Origin: Azohydromonas aeria
GTDB taxonomy: Bacteria; Pseudomonadota; Gammaproteobacteria; Burkholderiales; Burkholderiaceae_C
DNA: 64,000 nt
Assembly (NCBI RefSeq): GCF_009760915.1
Contig: NZ_VIDQ01000007.1
Span: forward strand, 81,701 to 145,700
Direction of reading: 5' to 3'
A program made the position numbers and the translations under genes. The notes under the pieces are model-generated. The model made no database searches. It was not told where the DNA came from and saw nothing but the letters and a program-made list of their open reading frames with translations. Of this stretch, positions 30,146 through 39,763 are shown one piece after another. Each line of letters opens with the position of its first letter. Position 1 is the first letter of the stretch.

Positions 30146-31351
30146 TCAGTGATCGGCCAGGCAGTTGTCCACGTTCCAGCCGTAGAGCCATTCCATGGCG
30201 TCGTAGAAGCGCTCGGGCTTTCGGCCGCGCCACAGGTCGTTGCGCACGAGACGATCGACGCCCTTGGCGTGGTAGATGCGCCCCATCTCGCGCGAGGACA
30301 GCACGATGCGCGCCGTGCGCGCCACGCGCGAGCGCTGGTACAGCTCGAAGGCCGGCTCCAGCGCGTTGCCGTGCACGCGCAGCGCCTCGCCCAGCGTGAC
30401 CGCGTCCTCCAGCGCCATGCACGCGCCCTGCGCCAGGTACTGCGTGGTGGGGTGGGCGGCATCGCCCAGCAGCGTGGCGCGGCCAAAGGTCCATTGCGCG
30501 ATGGGCTCGCGGTCGGCCGTGGCCCAGCGCTTCCAGCTCTTCGGCAGGTCGATGAGCTGGCGCGCCTTGGGGCAGATGTCCCGGAAGTAGCTCTGCACTT
30601 CCTCCTTGCTGCCCTCGCGCACGCCCCACTCCTCGGCCTCGCGGCTGTGGAAGGTGACGACCACGTTGTACTGCTCGCCCCCGCGCAGCGGGTAGTTCAC
30701 CAGGTGGCAGTTGGGGCCGACCCAGATGCTGGCCGCGTTCCAGCGCAGCTCTTCAGGAAAGTCGGCCTTGTCCACCACCGCGCGGTACACCACGTGGCCG
30801 GTGACGCGCGCGGGGTCGCCCACGTACTGCGCCCGCACCGCCGACTTCACGCCGTCGGCCCCGATGAGCGCGATGCCGCGGTGCGCGCGCCCGTGCTGGT
30901 CCAGCGCCGTGACGCCCTGCGCGTCTTGCTCGACACGCTCGATGCGCGTGGAGGTCAGGAACTCCACCCGGCCGCTGGCCTGCGCGCCTTCGAGCAGCGA
31001 CAGGTGCACGTCGGCGCGGTGGATCACGGCGTAGGGGTTGCCGAAGCGCTGCCGGAAGGCCTCGCCGGTGGGGATCAGGCCGACGCGGGTCTCGTCGATC
31101 GCGTCGTGCATGACCATGTAGTCGGTGTACACGGCGCGGCCGCGCGCGCGCTCGCCCACGCCCAGCGCGTCGAAGGTATGGAAGGCATTGGGGCCGAGCT
31201 GGATGCCGGCGCCGATCTCGCCGATCTGCGGCGACTGCTCCATCACCTTCACCTGGAAGCCGCGGCGCACCAGCGCCAGCGCCGCCGCCAGCCCGCCGAT
31301 GCCGCCACCGGCCACCAGGATCGGAAGATCCGCGCTTGCCACCGTGAGCAT
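30146..31351 (-). CDS. 3-hydroxybenzoate 6-hydroxylase (FAD monooxygenase)
   Basis: 401 residues from ATG 31351 (AGGAGA upstream). A group A flavoprotein: FAD-binding VAGGGIGGLAAALAL near 13-27, the GADGVKSAVR (DG) motif near 162-171, and LLGDAAHPTTQYLAQGACMALEDA (GD motif, quoted as LLGDAAHPTTQYLAQGA) near 287-303. The C-terminus matches known 3-hydroxybenzoate 6-monooxygenases, and the next gene is gentisate dioxygenase, the enzyme for its product. Salicylate-type hydroxylases are the main alternative. First gene of the operon. Confidence 0.88.
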   Translation of the reverse strand: MLTVASADLPILVAGGGIGGLAAALALVRRGFQVKVMEQSPQIGEIGAGIQLGPNAFHTFDALGVGERARGRAVYTDYMVMHDAIDETRVGLIPTGEAFRQRFGNPYAVIHRADVHLSLLEGAQASGRVEFLTSTRIERVEQDAQGVTALDQHGRAHRGIALIGADGVKSAVRAQYVGDPARVTGHVVYRAVVDKADFPEELRWNAASIWVGPNCHLVNYPLRGGEQYNVVVTFHSREAEEWGVREGSKEEVQSYFRDICPKARQLIDLPKSWKRWATADREPIAQWTFGRATLLGDAAHPTTQYLAQGACMALEDAVTLGEALRVHGNALEPAFELYQRSRVARTARIVLSSREMGRIYHAKGVDRLVRNDLWRGRKPERFYDAMEWLYGWNVDNCLADH

Positions 31352-31403
31352 GCCTGTCTCCTGTTAATGCACGCTGAATGTCAGCACACTGAAGATTAGT
31401 GTA

Positions 31404-31427
31404 GGTTTGATTGGCACAGATCAAATC
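31404..31427. promoter_or_regulatory. Inverted repeat upstream of the gentisate operon
   Basis: TTTGAT (31406-31411) and ATCAAA (31420-31425) form an inverted repeat with an 8-nt spacer, about 55 bp before the 3-hydroxybenzoate hydroxylase start, in an AT-rich stretch between that gene and the MarR gene. It is a candidate operator for the adjacent MarR regulator. Confidence 0.4.
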
Positions 31428-31458
31428 CGGGCTAACCCTGGCCGGTGTCCGAAGAGGC

Positions 31459-31965
31459 TCAGCGCCCGTCAGGCAGTTCGCGTGGCGCGCGGCTGAGCTC
31501 GTTGTTGGCTTCCACCAGCGTGCGCAGCATGCGCAGGAACAGCGGCCGCTCCTCGATCGGCAGCGGCGCGAGGATGCGCTCCTGCACCGTGGCGATGGCC
31601 GGTCCTACCTGGTCGAGCAGCGCCCGGCCCGCCTCGGTGATGCCCAGCAGCCGCACGCGCCGGTCGCTGGGCGAGGGTTTACGAAGCAGCAGGCCCTGGC
31701 GCTCCAGCCGGTCCACCACGCCGCCGGTGGTGGAGGTGTCGAAGCCGATGGCCCGTGCCAGCGCGCCCTGCTCGATGTCGGGCATGCGCGCCGCGGCATT
31801 GAGCGCCGCGTACTGCACCGGCGTCAGGTTCCAGTCCTTGAGCTCGTCCATGAACAGCGCCACCGCGATCTGCTGCAGGCGGCGGATGAAATGGCCGGGC
31901 AGGTCGTCCAGGGCCGGCAGGGCGGAAAGTGAGTCGGTCGAAGCGTCGGTCGTCATGGCAGCCAT
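31459..31965 (-). CDS. MarR family regulator of the gentisate operon (predicted)
   Basis: 168 residues from ATG 31965; in-frame ATGs at 31956, 31995 and 31998 are alternatives because no strong ribosome-binding site is visible. The winged-helix region runs TPVQYAALNAAARMPDIEQG, ALARAIGFDTSTTGGVVDRLE, then KPSPSDRRVRLLGITEAGRALL (wing with DRR). It lies directly upstream of, and on the same strand as, the 3-hydroxybenzoate operon. Like other MarR proteins in aromatic pathways, it probably represses the operon until substrate binds (inferred from position). Confidence 0.87.
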   Translation of the reverse strand: MAAMTTDASTDSLSALPALDDLPGHFIRRLQQIAVALFMDELKDWNLTPVQYAALNAAARMPDIEQGALARAIGFDTSTTGGVVDRLERQGLLLRKPSPSDRRVRLLGITEAGRALLDQVGPAIATVQERILAPLPIEERPLFLRMLRTLVEANNELSRAPRELPDGR

Positions 31966-31997
31966 TGTCGTAAACCCGTGCTGATGCAGATCCATCA

Positions 31998-32030
31998 ATC
32001 ATCTATGCTGAAATTAAGCATGCTGATGAT
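31998..32030. promoter_or_regulatory. Imperfect palindrome between divergent MarR and Bug genes
   Basis: ATCATCTATGCT (31998-32009) faces AGCATGCTGATGAT (32017-32030), an inverted repeat with a 2-nt gap in one arm; AGCATGCT is itself a palindrome. Position and size fit a MarR operator controlling both the regulator and the divergent Bug gene. Confidence 0.45.
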
Positions 32031-32100
32031 AGGCGTGCGGAACAAAGCGGCATCGGTGGATTCACCGCCCCGGGCCGAACCAGGACCGATGGAGACACGC

Positions 32101-33093
32101 ATGGATTTCACGACTTCCCGCTTTGACCGCCGCTTCGCGCTGCTGGCTGCCGGAGCCGCGCTGCTGGCCGGCACGGCGCAGGCGCAAGGGGACGGCTTTC
32201 CGAACAAGCCGGTGACGATCTTCACCGCCTTCGCCCCGGGCAGCGGCCCCGATGCCGTGCTGCGCATGGTGGCCGAGAAGCTGGGCAAGGCCTGGAACCA
32301 GCGCGTGCTGGTGGAGAACCGCCCGGGGGGCGGCGGCTTCATCGCCATCGATGCCGTGAAAGGCAGGCCCGCCGACGGCTACACGCTGCTGCAGCTCGAC
32401 AGCGAGCACCTTGCCGCGCTGCCGCACCTCTACAAGTCGCGCGGCTTCGACACGCTGAAGACCTTCGAGCCCACCGCCATCCTGTTCCGCACGCCCTTCA
32501 TGCTGGCCGTGGCGGCCGACTCGAAGTGGAAGACGGTGGCCGACGTGGTGGCCGCCGCCAAGGCCGCGCCGGGCCAGGTGAGCTACGGCTCCTGGGGCGT
32601 GGGCAGCCCGGGCCACTTGGGCGGCGAGGAGCTGCAGCTGCGCACCGGCACCGAGATGCAGCACGTGCCCTACCGCGAGGTATCGCAGCTCTTCACCTCG
32701 GTGGGCGGCGGTGACGTGTCGTGGAGCTTCGGCTCGATCCCGTCGAGCCAGGGCGCCTACAGGGCCGGGAAGATCCGCTACCTGGCGGTGGCGGCGCCGA
32801 AGCGCCTGGCGCAGCTGCCCGAGGTACCGACCATGGCCGAGGCCGGCGGCCCGGCGCTGGACGTCAACTCCTTCGTGGTGCTGGTGGCGCCGCGCGGGCT
32901 GCCCGCCGCGGTGCGCGACAGGATCCACGCCGACGTCGCCAAGGCCGTGGCCGAGCCCGACGTGCAGGCGCGCTTCAACACCTTCGCCTTCGAGACGCTG
33001 GGCTGGTCTCCCGACGAGATCGGCCGCCAGGCCGCGCTCAAGTCGAAGGTCTACGGCGAGCTGGCGCAGCGCAAGAGCATCAGCCTGGAGTGA
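32101..33093 (+). CDS. Bug/TctC-family periplasmic binding protein
   Basis: 330 residues; ATG 32101 has GGAGA 5 nt upstream. Signal peptide ends GTAQAQG. Family motifs: FPNKPVTIFTAFAPGSGPDAVLRMVAEKLG (partial: FPNKPVTIFTAFAPGSGPD), VENRPGGGGFIAIDAVKG, ADGYTLLQLD, MQHVPYREVSQLF and LPEVPTMAEAGGP. It is more diverged than the other Bug proteins in the window. It is divergent from the MarR/gentisate operon, so it may capture the aromatic acid used there. Confidence 0.92.
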   Translation: MDFTTSRFDRRFALLAAGAALLAGTAQAQGDGFPNKPVTIFTAFAPGSGPDAVLRMVAEKLGKAWNQRVLVENRPGGGGFIAIDAVKGRPADGYTLLQLDSEHLAALPHLYKSRGFDTLKTFEPTAILFRTPFMLAVAADSKWKTVADVVAAAKAAPGQVSYGSWGVGSPGHLGGEELQLRTGTEMQHVPYREVSQLFTSVGGGDVSWSFGSIPSSQGAYRAGKIRYLAVAAPKRLAQLPEVPTMAEAGGPALDVNSFVVLVAPRGLPAAVRDRIHADVAKAVAEPDVQARFNTFAFETLGWSPDEIGRQAALKSKVYGELAQRKSISLE

Positions 33094-33222
33094 GCCTGGA
33101 CGGGGCACACGCCGCCCCGGCGCGGTGCATCGGACCATGAAACTGCCCACCGATTGAGCACGGCAACCCCGGGCCTGCCCCGACAGCCACTTGGCACGGT
33201 TGTCTGCAGGCTGTGCACAGAC

Positions 33223-33231
33223 TTATCCACA
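33223..33231 (+). other. Single perfect DnaA-box sequence
   Basis: TTATCCACA, the consensus DnaA box, lies in the 220-bp gap between the 3' ends of the Bug gene and phaZ, next to TGTGCACAG. Only one copy is present and no AT-rich unwinding element or dnaA/dnaN genes are nearby, so it is not an origin. Confidence 0.45.
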
Positions 33232-33313
33232 GTTCCTGGGGGAAACCCTGAACTGACCTTGGTCAAGCCGCACGCGCGCGGTGCGTGCGTGCGCGGCGGC
33301 TGCGGGCCGGCTC

Positions 33314-34531
33314 TCAGCGCGCGTTGTGGATGACGTTCCTGACCATCGGATAGATGTACTTCTGCCAGCGCTTGCCGCTGAACACGCCGTAATGGCCCAC
33401 GTCGGCCTGCACGAAGTGCGTGCGCAGGTACGGGCGCACCTTGCTGCACAGGTCCTGCGCGGCCAGTGTCTGGCCGGTGGAGCAGATGTCGTCGCGTTCG
33501 CCCTCCACCGTCAGCAGCGCGGTGCGCCGGATCGCCTCGGCCCGCACCGGGCGGCCCCGAAAGCGCAGTTCGCCGCGGGGCAGGGCGTACTCCTGGAACA
33601 CGAGCCGCACGGTTTCCAGGAAGAACTCCGCCGGCAGGTCGGCCACGGCGAAGTACTCCTCGTAGAAGCTGCGCGTGGCCAGCGCCTTGTCGTGGTCGTC
33701 GGTCACCAGGTGCAGGTAGTAGTCGTGGAAGGCCTTCACATGGCGCTCGCGGTTCATGTTCATGAAGGCGCCGAGTTGCACGAAGCCCGGGTACACGCGC
33801 CGGCCGCCGCCGGGCAACCGCCGCGGCACCACGCTGATCACGTTGTCCTCGAACCAGGCGATCGGCTTCTCCGTCGCCAGCCGGTTCACCGTGGTGGGGT
33901 TGATGCGGCAGTCGATGGGGCCGGCCATCAGCGTCAGGCTCGATGGCGTGGCCGGCTCGCCGTCCTCGGCCATCAGCGCCGTGGCCGCCAGCGCGGCCAC
34001 GCAGGGCTGGCAGATCGCCATCAGGTGCGCGCCCGGACCCAGGGTGCGCAGGAAGCCCATGAGGTGCTCGGTGTACTCGTCGAGCCCGAACCGGCCGGCG
34101 GCCAGGGGCACGTCGCGGGCGCTGTGCCAGTCGGTCACGTACACGTCCAGGTCCTGCAGCAGCGTGCGCACCGTGTCGCGCAGCAGCGTGGCGAAATGCC
34201 CGGACATGGGCGCCACCAGCAGCACGCGTTCGCCCGGCGGCTCGGCCATGTCCTTGCGAAAGCGGCGCAGCGTGGCGAAGGGGGTGACCGCCACGGCTTC
34301 CTCCGTCACCGCCACCTCGCGGCCCTGCACGGTGACGCTGCGGATGCCCCAGTCCGGGCGCTGGTGCGTGATCTCGGCCAGGTTGAACACCTCGAACGCC
34401 GCCGCCAGGTGGCGCTGCGTCAGGCTGTCCAGGCCGGGGCGGCGCCGGGCCAGCGTGGGCGCGGCGTGGCGCGCCGCGGCGCGCAGCGGCCGCATCAGGT
34501 CGGCCTGGACCTGGTAGGTGTCGTAGAGCAT
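33314..34531 (-). CDS. phaZ: Intracellular polyhydroxyalkanoate depolymerase
   Basis: 405 residues from ATG 34531 (GGGAGA upstream). Matches the intracellular PhaZ1 family, which degrades amorphous PHB granules. The catalytic nucleophile is a Cys, here Cys174 in AICQPCVAAL; Cupriavidus PhaZ1 uses Cys183. The N-terminus MLYDTYQVQADLMRPLRAAA, YVTDWHSARDVPLAAGRFGLDEY (partial) and the C-terminal HYGVFSGKRWQKYIYPMVRN are family hallmarks. No signal peptide. PHA synthase is encoded 7 kb away, so the window holds both synthesis and mobilisation genes. Confidence 0.94.
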   Translation of the reverse strand: MLYDTYQVQADLMRPLRAAARHAAPTLARRRPGLDSLTQRHLAAAFEVFNLAEITHQRPDWGIRSVTVQGREVAVTEEAVAVTPFATLRRFRKDMAEPPGERVLLVAPMSGHFATLLRDTVRTLLQDLDVYVTDWHSARDVPLAAGRFGLDEYTEHLMGFLRTLGPGAHLMAICQPCVAALAATALMAEDGEPATPSSLTLMAGPIDCRINPTTVNRLATEKPIAWFEDNVISVVPRRLPGGGRRVYPGFVQLGAFMNMNRERHVKAFHDYYLHLVTDDHDKALATRSFYEEYFAVADLPAEFFLETVRLVFQEYALPRGELRFRGRPVRAEAIRRTALLTVEGERDDICSTGQTLAAQDLCSKVRPYLRTHFVQADVGHYGVFSGKRWQKYIYPMVRNVIHNAR

Positions 34532-34647
34532 CGCTTCTCCCGCTCGCTTGGGCGTGGGCGGGCGATGCAACTTGCACGCCAGCGCGGTGCGGCGTGGCAT
34601 GTGCCTTGCGTGGCGTGCGCAACCTTCACGCGAGCGAGAGGCGCGCC

Positions 34648-35355
34648 ATGGCCCAAGCCACCCCACACCGCAGAGGCACCCGCCAGGCCGCCGCGCCCGG
34701 CAGCCGGCCCACGCTGACCATCAGCAGCCGCAACTACTCCTCGTGGTCGCTGCGTGGCTGGCTGCTGGCGCGCTTCGCCGGGCTGGACTTCGACGTGGTG
34801 GTGGTCGAGCCCGACGATGTGGACGCGCGCCAGGAGCTGTTGCTGCTGACGCCTTCGATCCTCGTGCCCTGCCTCACGCACGAGGGCGCGCGGGTGTGGA
34901 ACACGCTGGCCATCGCGCAGTACCTGCACGAGATTCGGCCCGACGCGCCGCTGGTGCCCGCGGCGCGTGTCGCGCGGGCACATTGCTGGAGCGTGTGCGG
35001 CGAGATGAACTCGGGCTTTTCCAACCTGCGCGCGGCGCTGCCCATGAACCTCAAGGCGCGCCATCCCGGCCACAAGGTCTGGGCCGGCGCGCAGCCCGAC
35101 ATCGACCGCATCGTGCAGATCTGGAGCGAGTGCCTGCAGTCCTATGGCGGGCCGTACCTCTTCGGCCCGCGCCCCGGCATGGCCGACGCGATGTACGCGC
35201 CGGTGGTCACGCGCTTCCTCACCTATTGCGTGCCGCTGGATGCCGGCTGCAGCGCCTACTGCGAAACCATCATGGCGCTGCCGGAGATGAAGGAGTGGGT
35301 CGAGGCGGCACTGCAGGAGCCCGACGAGATCGAGGAGCTCGACATGGACTTCTGA
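34648..35355 (+). CDS. Glutathione S-transferase family protein
   Basis: 235 residues from ATG 34648. The N-terminal thioredoxin-fold domain reads TLTISSRNYSSWSLRGWLLARFAG near 22-45 (a Ser-rich glutathione site), then TPSILVPCLTHEGARVWNTLAIAQYL near 66-91 with the conserved cis-Pro. The C-terminal helical domain contains YLFGPRPGMADAMYAPVVTRF. This pattern matches the GstA-like group often annotated glutathione S-transferase in Burkholderiales. The substrate is unknown. Divergent from phaZ. Confidence 0.88.
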   Translation: MAQATPHRRGTRQAAAPGSRPTLTISSRNYSSWSLRGWLLARFAGLDFDVVVVEPDDVDARQELLLLTPSILVPCLTHEGARVWNTLAIAQYLHEIRPDAPLVPAARVARAHCWSVCGEMNSGFSNLRAALPMNLKARHPGHKVWAGAQPDIDRIVQIWSECLQSYGGPYLFGPRPGMADAMYAPVVTRFLTYCVPLDAGCSAYCETIMALPEMKEWVEAALQEPDEIEELDMDF

Positions 35356-35381
35356 GCCGCGCCCCGGGCGCGGGGGCGGTG

Positions 35382-36953
35382 TCAGGCCGCCGCGTGCCCC
35401 ACCCGGAACACCGCCACCGCCGACACCAGCTGCTGCGCCTGCGAGCGCAGGCTTTCCGCGGCCGCGGCGCTTTCCTCCACCAGCGCGGCGTTCTGCTGCG
35501 TGGCGTGGTCCATCTGCGTCACGGCCTCGCCGATCTGCTGCACGCCGGCGCTCTGCTCGATGCTGGCGGCGCTGATCTCGCCCATCAGGTCGGCCACGCG
35601 GCGCACCGCCGTCACGACCTCGCCCATGGTGGCACCGGCCTGGTCCACCAGCGCGCTGCCCTCCTCGACGCGCCCGACGCTGGCGTTGATCAGCGACTTG
35701 ATCTCCCTGGCCGCTTCCGCGCTGCGCTGCGCCAGCGAGCGAACCTCGCCGGCCACGACCGCGAAGCCGCGGCCCTGCTCGCCGGCGCGCGCGGCTTCCA
35801 CCGCGGCATTGAGCGCCAGGATGTTGGTCTGGAAGGCGATGCCGTCGATGGTGCCGATGATGTCGCTGATGCGCCGCGAGCTGTCGTTGATGCCCTGCAT
35901 GGTCTCGATCACGCGGCTCACCACGGCGCCGCCCTGCGTGGCCACGTCGGAGGCGGTCTTGGCCAGCTGGCTGCCCTGCTGCGCGTTCTCGCTGTTGAGC
36001 TTCACCGTCGAGGCCAGCTGCTCCATCGAGGCCGCCGTTTCCTGCAGCGCCGAGGCCTGCTGCTCGGTGCGGCTGGAGAGGTCGCCGTTGCCCTGCGCGA
36101 TCTGCACCGAGGCGGTGGAGACGCCGTCGGCGTTGCTGCGCACGCTCGCGACGATGCCCGCGAGGCTGTCCTGCATGCGCTTGAGCGCGGCCATCAGGCT
36201 GGCGTTGTCGCCCGGGCGCAGCACGATGGCGGTGCCCAGGTCGCCGTCGGCCACGCGCTGCGCCAGCGCCACGGCCTCGGCCGGCTCGCCGCCGATCTGG
36301 CGCGTCACGCCGCGCACGATGAACAGGGCCAGCGCCGCGGCCGCCACGGCGGCCAGGGCAATGATGACCAGCGTGCCGGTCACGGCCGCCGCGTAGCTGT
36401 CGCGCGCGCGCTGCGCCGACACCTCGGAGCCCTTCTCGTTGATCTCCACGAGGCTCCCCAGCGCGCCGACCATGGCGTTGAACGCGGTGCGCGATTCACC
36501 GCGGAAGGTGCTCCGGGCGGCTTCGATCGTCGCCTGGCCGCCGTGCGAGAGCTGCAGCAGCTTGGTCTGGATGGCGAGGTACGCGTCGCGCTGGCGCTTG
36601 AACTCCTCGTAGCCCTGGCGTTCCTCCGGGGAAGCGATCAGCTTCTCGTAGGCGGACTGCTTCTCCTGCAGCGTGGTGCGCAGCGTGGCGAGGTTCTTTT
36701 CCATCTCCGCCATCTCGGTCTCGCTGCTGGAGAGCAGGTGGTCGGCCTCGATGCGGCGCATGCGGTTGGAGACGATGCGCAGGTCGCCCAGCACCTTGAT
36801 GCTGGGCAGCCAGGTGTCGGCGATCTCCTGCGCTTCTTCGGTGACGTGGCTCAGGCGCAGCAGCCCGAAGCCGCCCACGGCCAGGGTCATCAGCACCATG
36901 GCCAGGAAGGCCAGGCTCAGCTTCGTGCCGAGCTTCATGGTTGAGGTATTCAT
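35382..36953 (-). CDS. Methyl-accepting chemotaxis protein
   Basis: 523 residues from ATG 36953. Membrane helix 1 at about 12-33, a periplasmic four-helix-bundle sensor region (about 34-190), membrane helix 2 (about 193-216), a HAMP domain, then the long cytoplasmic coiled coil. The signalling tip is [51 protein letters not shown] (quoted in part as [20 protein letters not shown] and [17 protein letters not shown]). No C-terminal CheR-binding pentapeptide (NWETF-like) is present. No che genes are near, so it is an orphan receptor of unknown ligand. Confidence 0.95.
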   Translation of the reverse strand: MNTSTMKLGTKLSLAFLAMVLMTLAVGGFGLLRLSHVTEEAQEIADTWLPSIKVLGDLRIVSNRMRRIEADHLLSSSETEMAEMEKNLATLRTTLQEKQSAYEKLIASPEERQGYEEFKRQRDAYLAIQTKLLQLSHGGQATIEAARSTFRGESRTAFNAMVGALGSLVEINEKGSEVSAQRARDSYAAAVTGTLVIIALAAVAAAALALFIVRGVTRQIGGEPAEAVALAQRVADGDLGTAIVLRPGDNASLMAALKRMQDSLAGIVASVRSNADGVSTASVQIAQGNGDLSSRTEQQASALQETAASMEQLASTVKLNSENAQQGSQLAKTASDVATQGGAVVSRVIETMQGINDSSRRISDIIGTIDGIAFQTNILALNAAVEAARAGEQGRGFAVVAGEVRSLAQRSAEAAREIKSLINASVGRVEEGSALVDQAGATMGEVVTAVRRVADLMGEISAASIEQSAGVQQIGEAVTQMDHATQQNAALVEESAAAAESLRSQAQQLVSAVAVFRVGHAAA

Positions 36954-37075
36954 GGAGGCAGTCTCCCCGGGCGCTGCTTGCTCGTTTCTGAGTCTGTCGG
37001 CCCGTTGTCGGATTGAAAAAATGCCCCGTACGCGAACGGCGCCGGGGCTGGGGTTCAGGACATCACGGTGGCGCC

Positions 37076-38272
37076 TCAGCCGTTGGCCGGCAGCGTCACC
37101 AGCCGCGCGGCGTCGCGCGCCGCGACGATGCCCTCGTCGGTGGGCACCACCCAGACCTGCACCGCGCTGTCGGCGGCGTGGATGGGCAGTGCTTCGTTGC
37201 CGGTGGCGCGCGCGTTGGCCGCGGCATCCAGCTTCACGCCCAGGTACGCCAGGCGCTCGGCCACGTCGGCGCGCAGCCGCGTGTCGTGCTCGCCGATGCC
37301 GCCGCTGAAGGCCAGCAGGTCCAGGCCGCCCAGGCAGGCCGTGAGCGCGCCGGCCTCGCGCGCCACGCGGTGCGTGAACAGCTCGATGGCGAACTTCGCG
37401 TCGGCGCTGTCGCTGTCGCGCAGCCGGCGCATGTCGGCGGTCAGGCCCGAGACGCCGAGCAGGCCGCTCTGCTTGTAGAGCAGCGCCTGGATGCGGTCGT
37501 GCGTCCAGCCCTGCTCCATCAGGTAGAGCAGCACGCCGGGGTCGAGCGCGCCGCAGCGCGAGCCCATCATCAGCCCCTCCACCGCGGAGAAGCCCATGGT
37601 CGTGCCGATGCTGCGGCCCTCGCGCGCGGCGCACAGGCTGGCGCCGTTGCCCAGGTGCGCCATCAACAGCCGCCCCCGCGCCGGCGCGCCGGCCAGCTGC
37701 TGGAGCTGCCCGGACACGAACTGGTAGGACAGGCCGTGGAAGCCGTAGCGGCGCACCCCTTCGTCGCGCAGCGACTTCGGCAGCGCGAAGCTGTACTCGA
37801 CTTCCGGCAGCCCGGCGTGGAACGCCGTGTCGAAGCAGGCCACCTGCGGCAGCCCGGGCAGCACGCGCATGAAGTTGCGGATGCCCGCGAGGTTGGCCGG
37901 CTGGTGCAGCGGCGCCAGCGGGCACAGCGGCTCCAGCTTCCTGAGCACGGCCTCGTCCACGACCACGCTGTCGCGGAAATGCGCGCCGCCGTGCACCACG
38001 CGGTGCGCCACGGCCTCGATGCGCAGCGCCTTGCCCTCGGTCTCCAGCAGCTCGCTCAGGGAGACGAGTGCCTGCGCGAAGGGGTCGCTGCCGGCGGCGA
38101 GCTCGCGCTGCTGGCGCTGTGCGCCCGCGCTCCAGCTCAGCCGCATCTGCCCCTGGGGCTCCAGGCCCTCGAAGCTGCCGCTGAGCAGCGCGGGCTGCAC
38201 CTCGCCGCCTTGCAGGGGATAGACCGCGAACTTCAGCGTCGAGGAGCCCGCGTTGACGGAAAGGATGCCCAT
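37076..38272 (-). CDS. ackA: Acetate kinase AckA
   Basis: 398 residues from ATG 38272. Acetate kinase interconverts acetyl phosphate plus ADP with acetate plus ATP. Motifs: [13 protein letters not shown] near 6-18, [10 protein letters not shown] near 86-95, [28 protein letters not shown] and FSGGIGEHD. It starts 4 bp after the MaoC-phosphotransacylase stop, so acyl-CoA to acyl-phosphate to acid plus ATP is encoded as one unit. Propionate or butyrate could also be substrates. Confidence 0.95.
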   Translation of the reverse strand: MGILSVNAGSSTLKFAVYPLQGGEVQPALLSGSFEGLEPQGQMRLSWSAGAQRQQRELAAGSDPFAQALVSLSELLETEGKALRIEAVAHRVVHGGAHFRDSVVVDEAVLRKLEPLCPLAPLHQPANLAGIRNFMRVLPGLPQVACFDTAFHAGLPEVEYSFALPKSLRDEGVRRYGFHGLSYQFVSGQLQQLAGAPARGRLLMAHLGNGASLCAAREGRSIGTTMGFSAVEGLMMGSRCGALDPGVLLYLMEQGWTHDRIQALLYKQSGLLGVSGLTADMRRLRDSDSADAKFAIELFTHRVAREAGALTACLGGLDLLAFSGGIGEHDTRLRADVAERLAYLGVKLDAAANARATGNEALPIHAADSAVQVWVVPTDEGIVAARDAARLVTLPANG

Positions 38273-38276
38273 GGCC

Positions 38277-39713
38277 TTACTTCTCCTGCTGGTGCCAGTT
38301 CTTGCGGGCGTGGTCGCGGCGCGCGTTGTGCGCCACGAGCTTGGCCAGCAGCGCGGAGGCGACGCGCGCATCCGGGCCGTCGGCACGGCTGGTCAGGGCG
38401 ATGGGCACGCGCGCGCCCAGCACCACGCCGGAGCCGCTGGCGCCGGCCAGGTACTCCAGCTGCTTGGCCAGCATGTTGCCCGCCTCCAGGTCCGGCACGG
38501 CCAGGATGTCCACGTCGCCGGCCACGGGCGAGGCGATGTGCTTGACCTCGGCCGCGTGCGCCGAGATGGCGTTGTCGAAGGCCAGCGGGCCGTCGAGCAG
38601 GCCGCCGTTGATCTGGCCACGATCGGCCATCTTGCACAGCGCCGCGGCGTCCAGCGTCGAGGGCATGGCCGGGTTCACCGTCTCCACCGCCGCCAGGATC
38701 GCGACCTTGGGGCAGTCCACGCCCATGACGCGCGCAAAGTCGATGGCGTTCTGGATGATGTCCTTCTTCTCCATCAGCGTCGGGGCGATGTTCAGGGCCG
38801 CGTCGGTGATGAGGATGGGCTTGCGGTACAGCGGCACGTCGAAGCGGAACACGTGCGACATGCGGCGGCCCGTGCGCAGCGCCTTTTGCGCCAGCACGGC
38901 GTGGATCAGCTCGTCGGTGTGCAGGCTGCCCTTCATGAGCATCTCCACCTCGCCGCGCGCGGCCATCTCGGCGGCCTTCTCGGCCGCGGCCTCGGAGAAG
39001 GGCACGTCGATGATGCGCACGTCGCCGAGCTGGATGCCGGCTTCCTTGGCGACGTGGCGGATGCGCACCTCGGGGCCGATGAGCACCGGGTCGATCAGGT
39101 CGAGCATCGCGGCGTCGATGGCGCCGGAGAGCGAGTCGGCGTCGCAGGGGTGCACCACGGCGCACTTCGCGGCCGGAATGTCCGCGCCCAGGGCCAGCAG
39201 GTCGCGCAGCCGCGCCTGGGCGTCGAAGAGGTGGATCTGCGGCGCCTTGTCGCGCGGCAGCTTCACCTTCGTGGTCGGGGCCAGCACGCGCGCCTTGCCG
39301 TGTAGCACGACCGCGCCCTTCTGGTTGACGACCTGGCAGTCGAGCTCGACGCGCTTCTTGGCGTCGTCCTTGGAGGCGACCGTGACGTTCACCGTGAGCG
39401 TGTCGGCGATGCGCACGGGCTTGGTGAAGCGCAGGTCCTGCTCCAGGTAGATCGTGCCCGGGCCGGGGAAGACGGTGCCCAGCAGCGCCGAGATCAGCGA
39501 GCCGCCCCACATGCCGTGGGCGATGACGCCGTGGAACAGCGTGTCGGCGGCGTACTCGGCATTGAGGTGCGCCGGGTTGGTGTCGCCGGAGACGGCGGCG
39601 AAGGCCTGGATGTCGGCGGCGGTGATGGTGCGCGAGAGGCTGGCCGTCTGGCCGACGCTGATCTCGTCGTAGGTGGTGTTCTCGATGTGGTCGATTTCGA
39701 GCAGGGCGTTCAT
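38277..39713 (-). CDS. Bifunctional MaoC hydratase / phosphate acetyl-butyryltransferase (paralogue 1)
   Basis: 478 residues from ATG 39713. Residues 1-150 form a MaoC (R-hydratase) domain with FAAVSGDTNPAHLN (catalytic Asp/His), HGVIAHGMWGGSLISALLG and PGPGTIYLEQDLRF. Residues 165-470 form a phosphate acyltransferase domain: MKGSLHTDELIHAVL, PILITDAALNIAPTL, AVETVNPAMPSTLDAA, GPLAFDNAIS and VPDLEAGNMLAKQL. It may hydrate enoyl-CoA and convert acyl-CoA to acyl phosphate for AckA. A 468-residue paralogue lies at 61.8-63.2 kb. Between fabI and ackA in one operon. Confidence 0.93.
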   Translation of the reverse strand: MNALLEIDHIENTTYDEISVGQTASLSRTITAADIQAFAAVSGDTNPAHLNAEYAADTLFHGVIAHGMWGGSLISALLGTVFPGPGTIYLEQDLRFTKPVRIADTLTVNVTVASKDDAKKRVELDCQVVNQKGAVVLHGKARVLAPTTKVKLPRDKAPQIHLFDAQARLRDLLALGADIPAAKCAVVHPCDADSLSGAIDAAMLDLIDPVLIGPEVRIRHVAKEAGIQLGDVRIIDVPFSEAAAEKAAEMAARGEVEMLMKGSLHTDELIHAVLAQKALRTGRRMSHVFRFDVPLYRKPILITDAALNIAPTLMEKKDIIQNAIDFARVMGVDCPKVAILAAVETVNPAMPSTLDAAALCKMADRGQINGGLLDGPLAFDNAISAHAAEVKHIASPVAGDVDILAVPDLEAGNMLAKQLEYLAGASGSGVVLGARVPIALTSRADGPDARVASALLAKLVAHNARRDHARKNWHQQEK

Positions 39714-39763
39714 GGTGTTCTTTGCTCAGTCAATCAATTGATCAGTGCTCGGTCGCGGCGCGT

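Noticed and set aside
33192..33208. TGGCACGGTTGTCTGCA as a sigma-54 promoter
   Set aside because: The GG-to-GC spacing is 11 instead of 10 and no gene starts downstream on that strand.
33181..33240. Possible replication origin around the DnaA box
   Set aside because: Only one TTATCCACA, no AT-rich region and no dnaA or dnaN nearby.
33253..33266. CTGACCTTGGTCAA as another FNR box
   Set aside because: One mismatch and it lies between two 3' gene ends, so it cannot serve a neighbouring promoter.
39733..39742. ATCAATTGAT palindrome between fabI and maoC-pta as an operator
   Set aside because: Only 10 bp and inside an operon gap; too little support to call a site.
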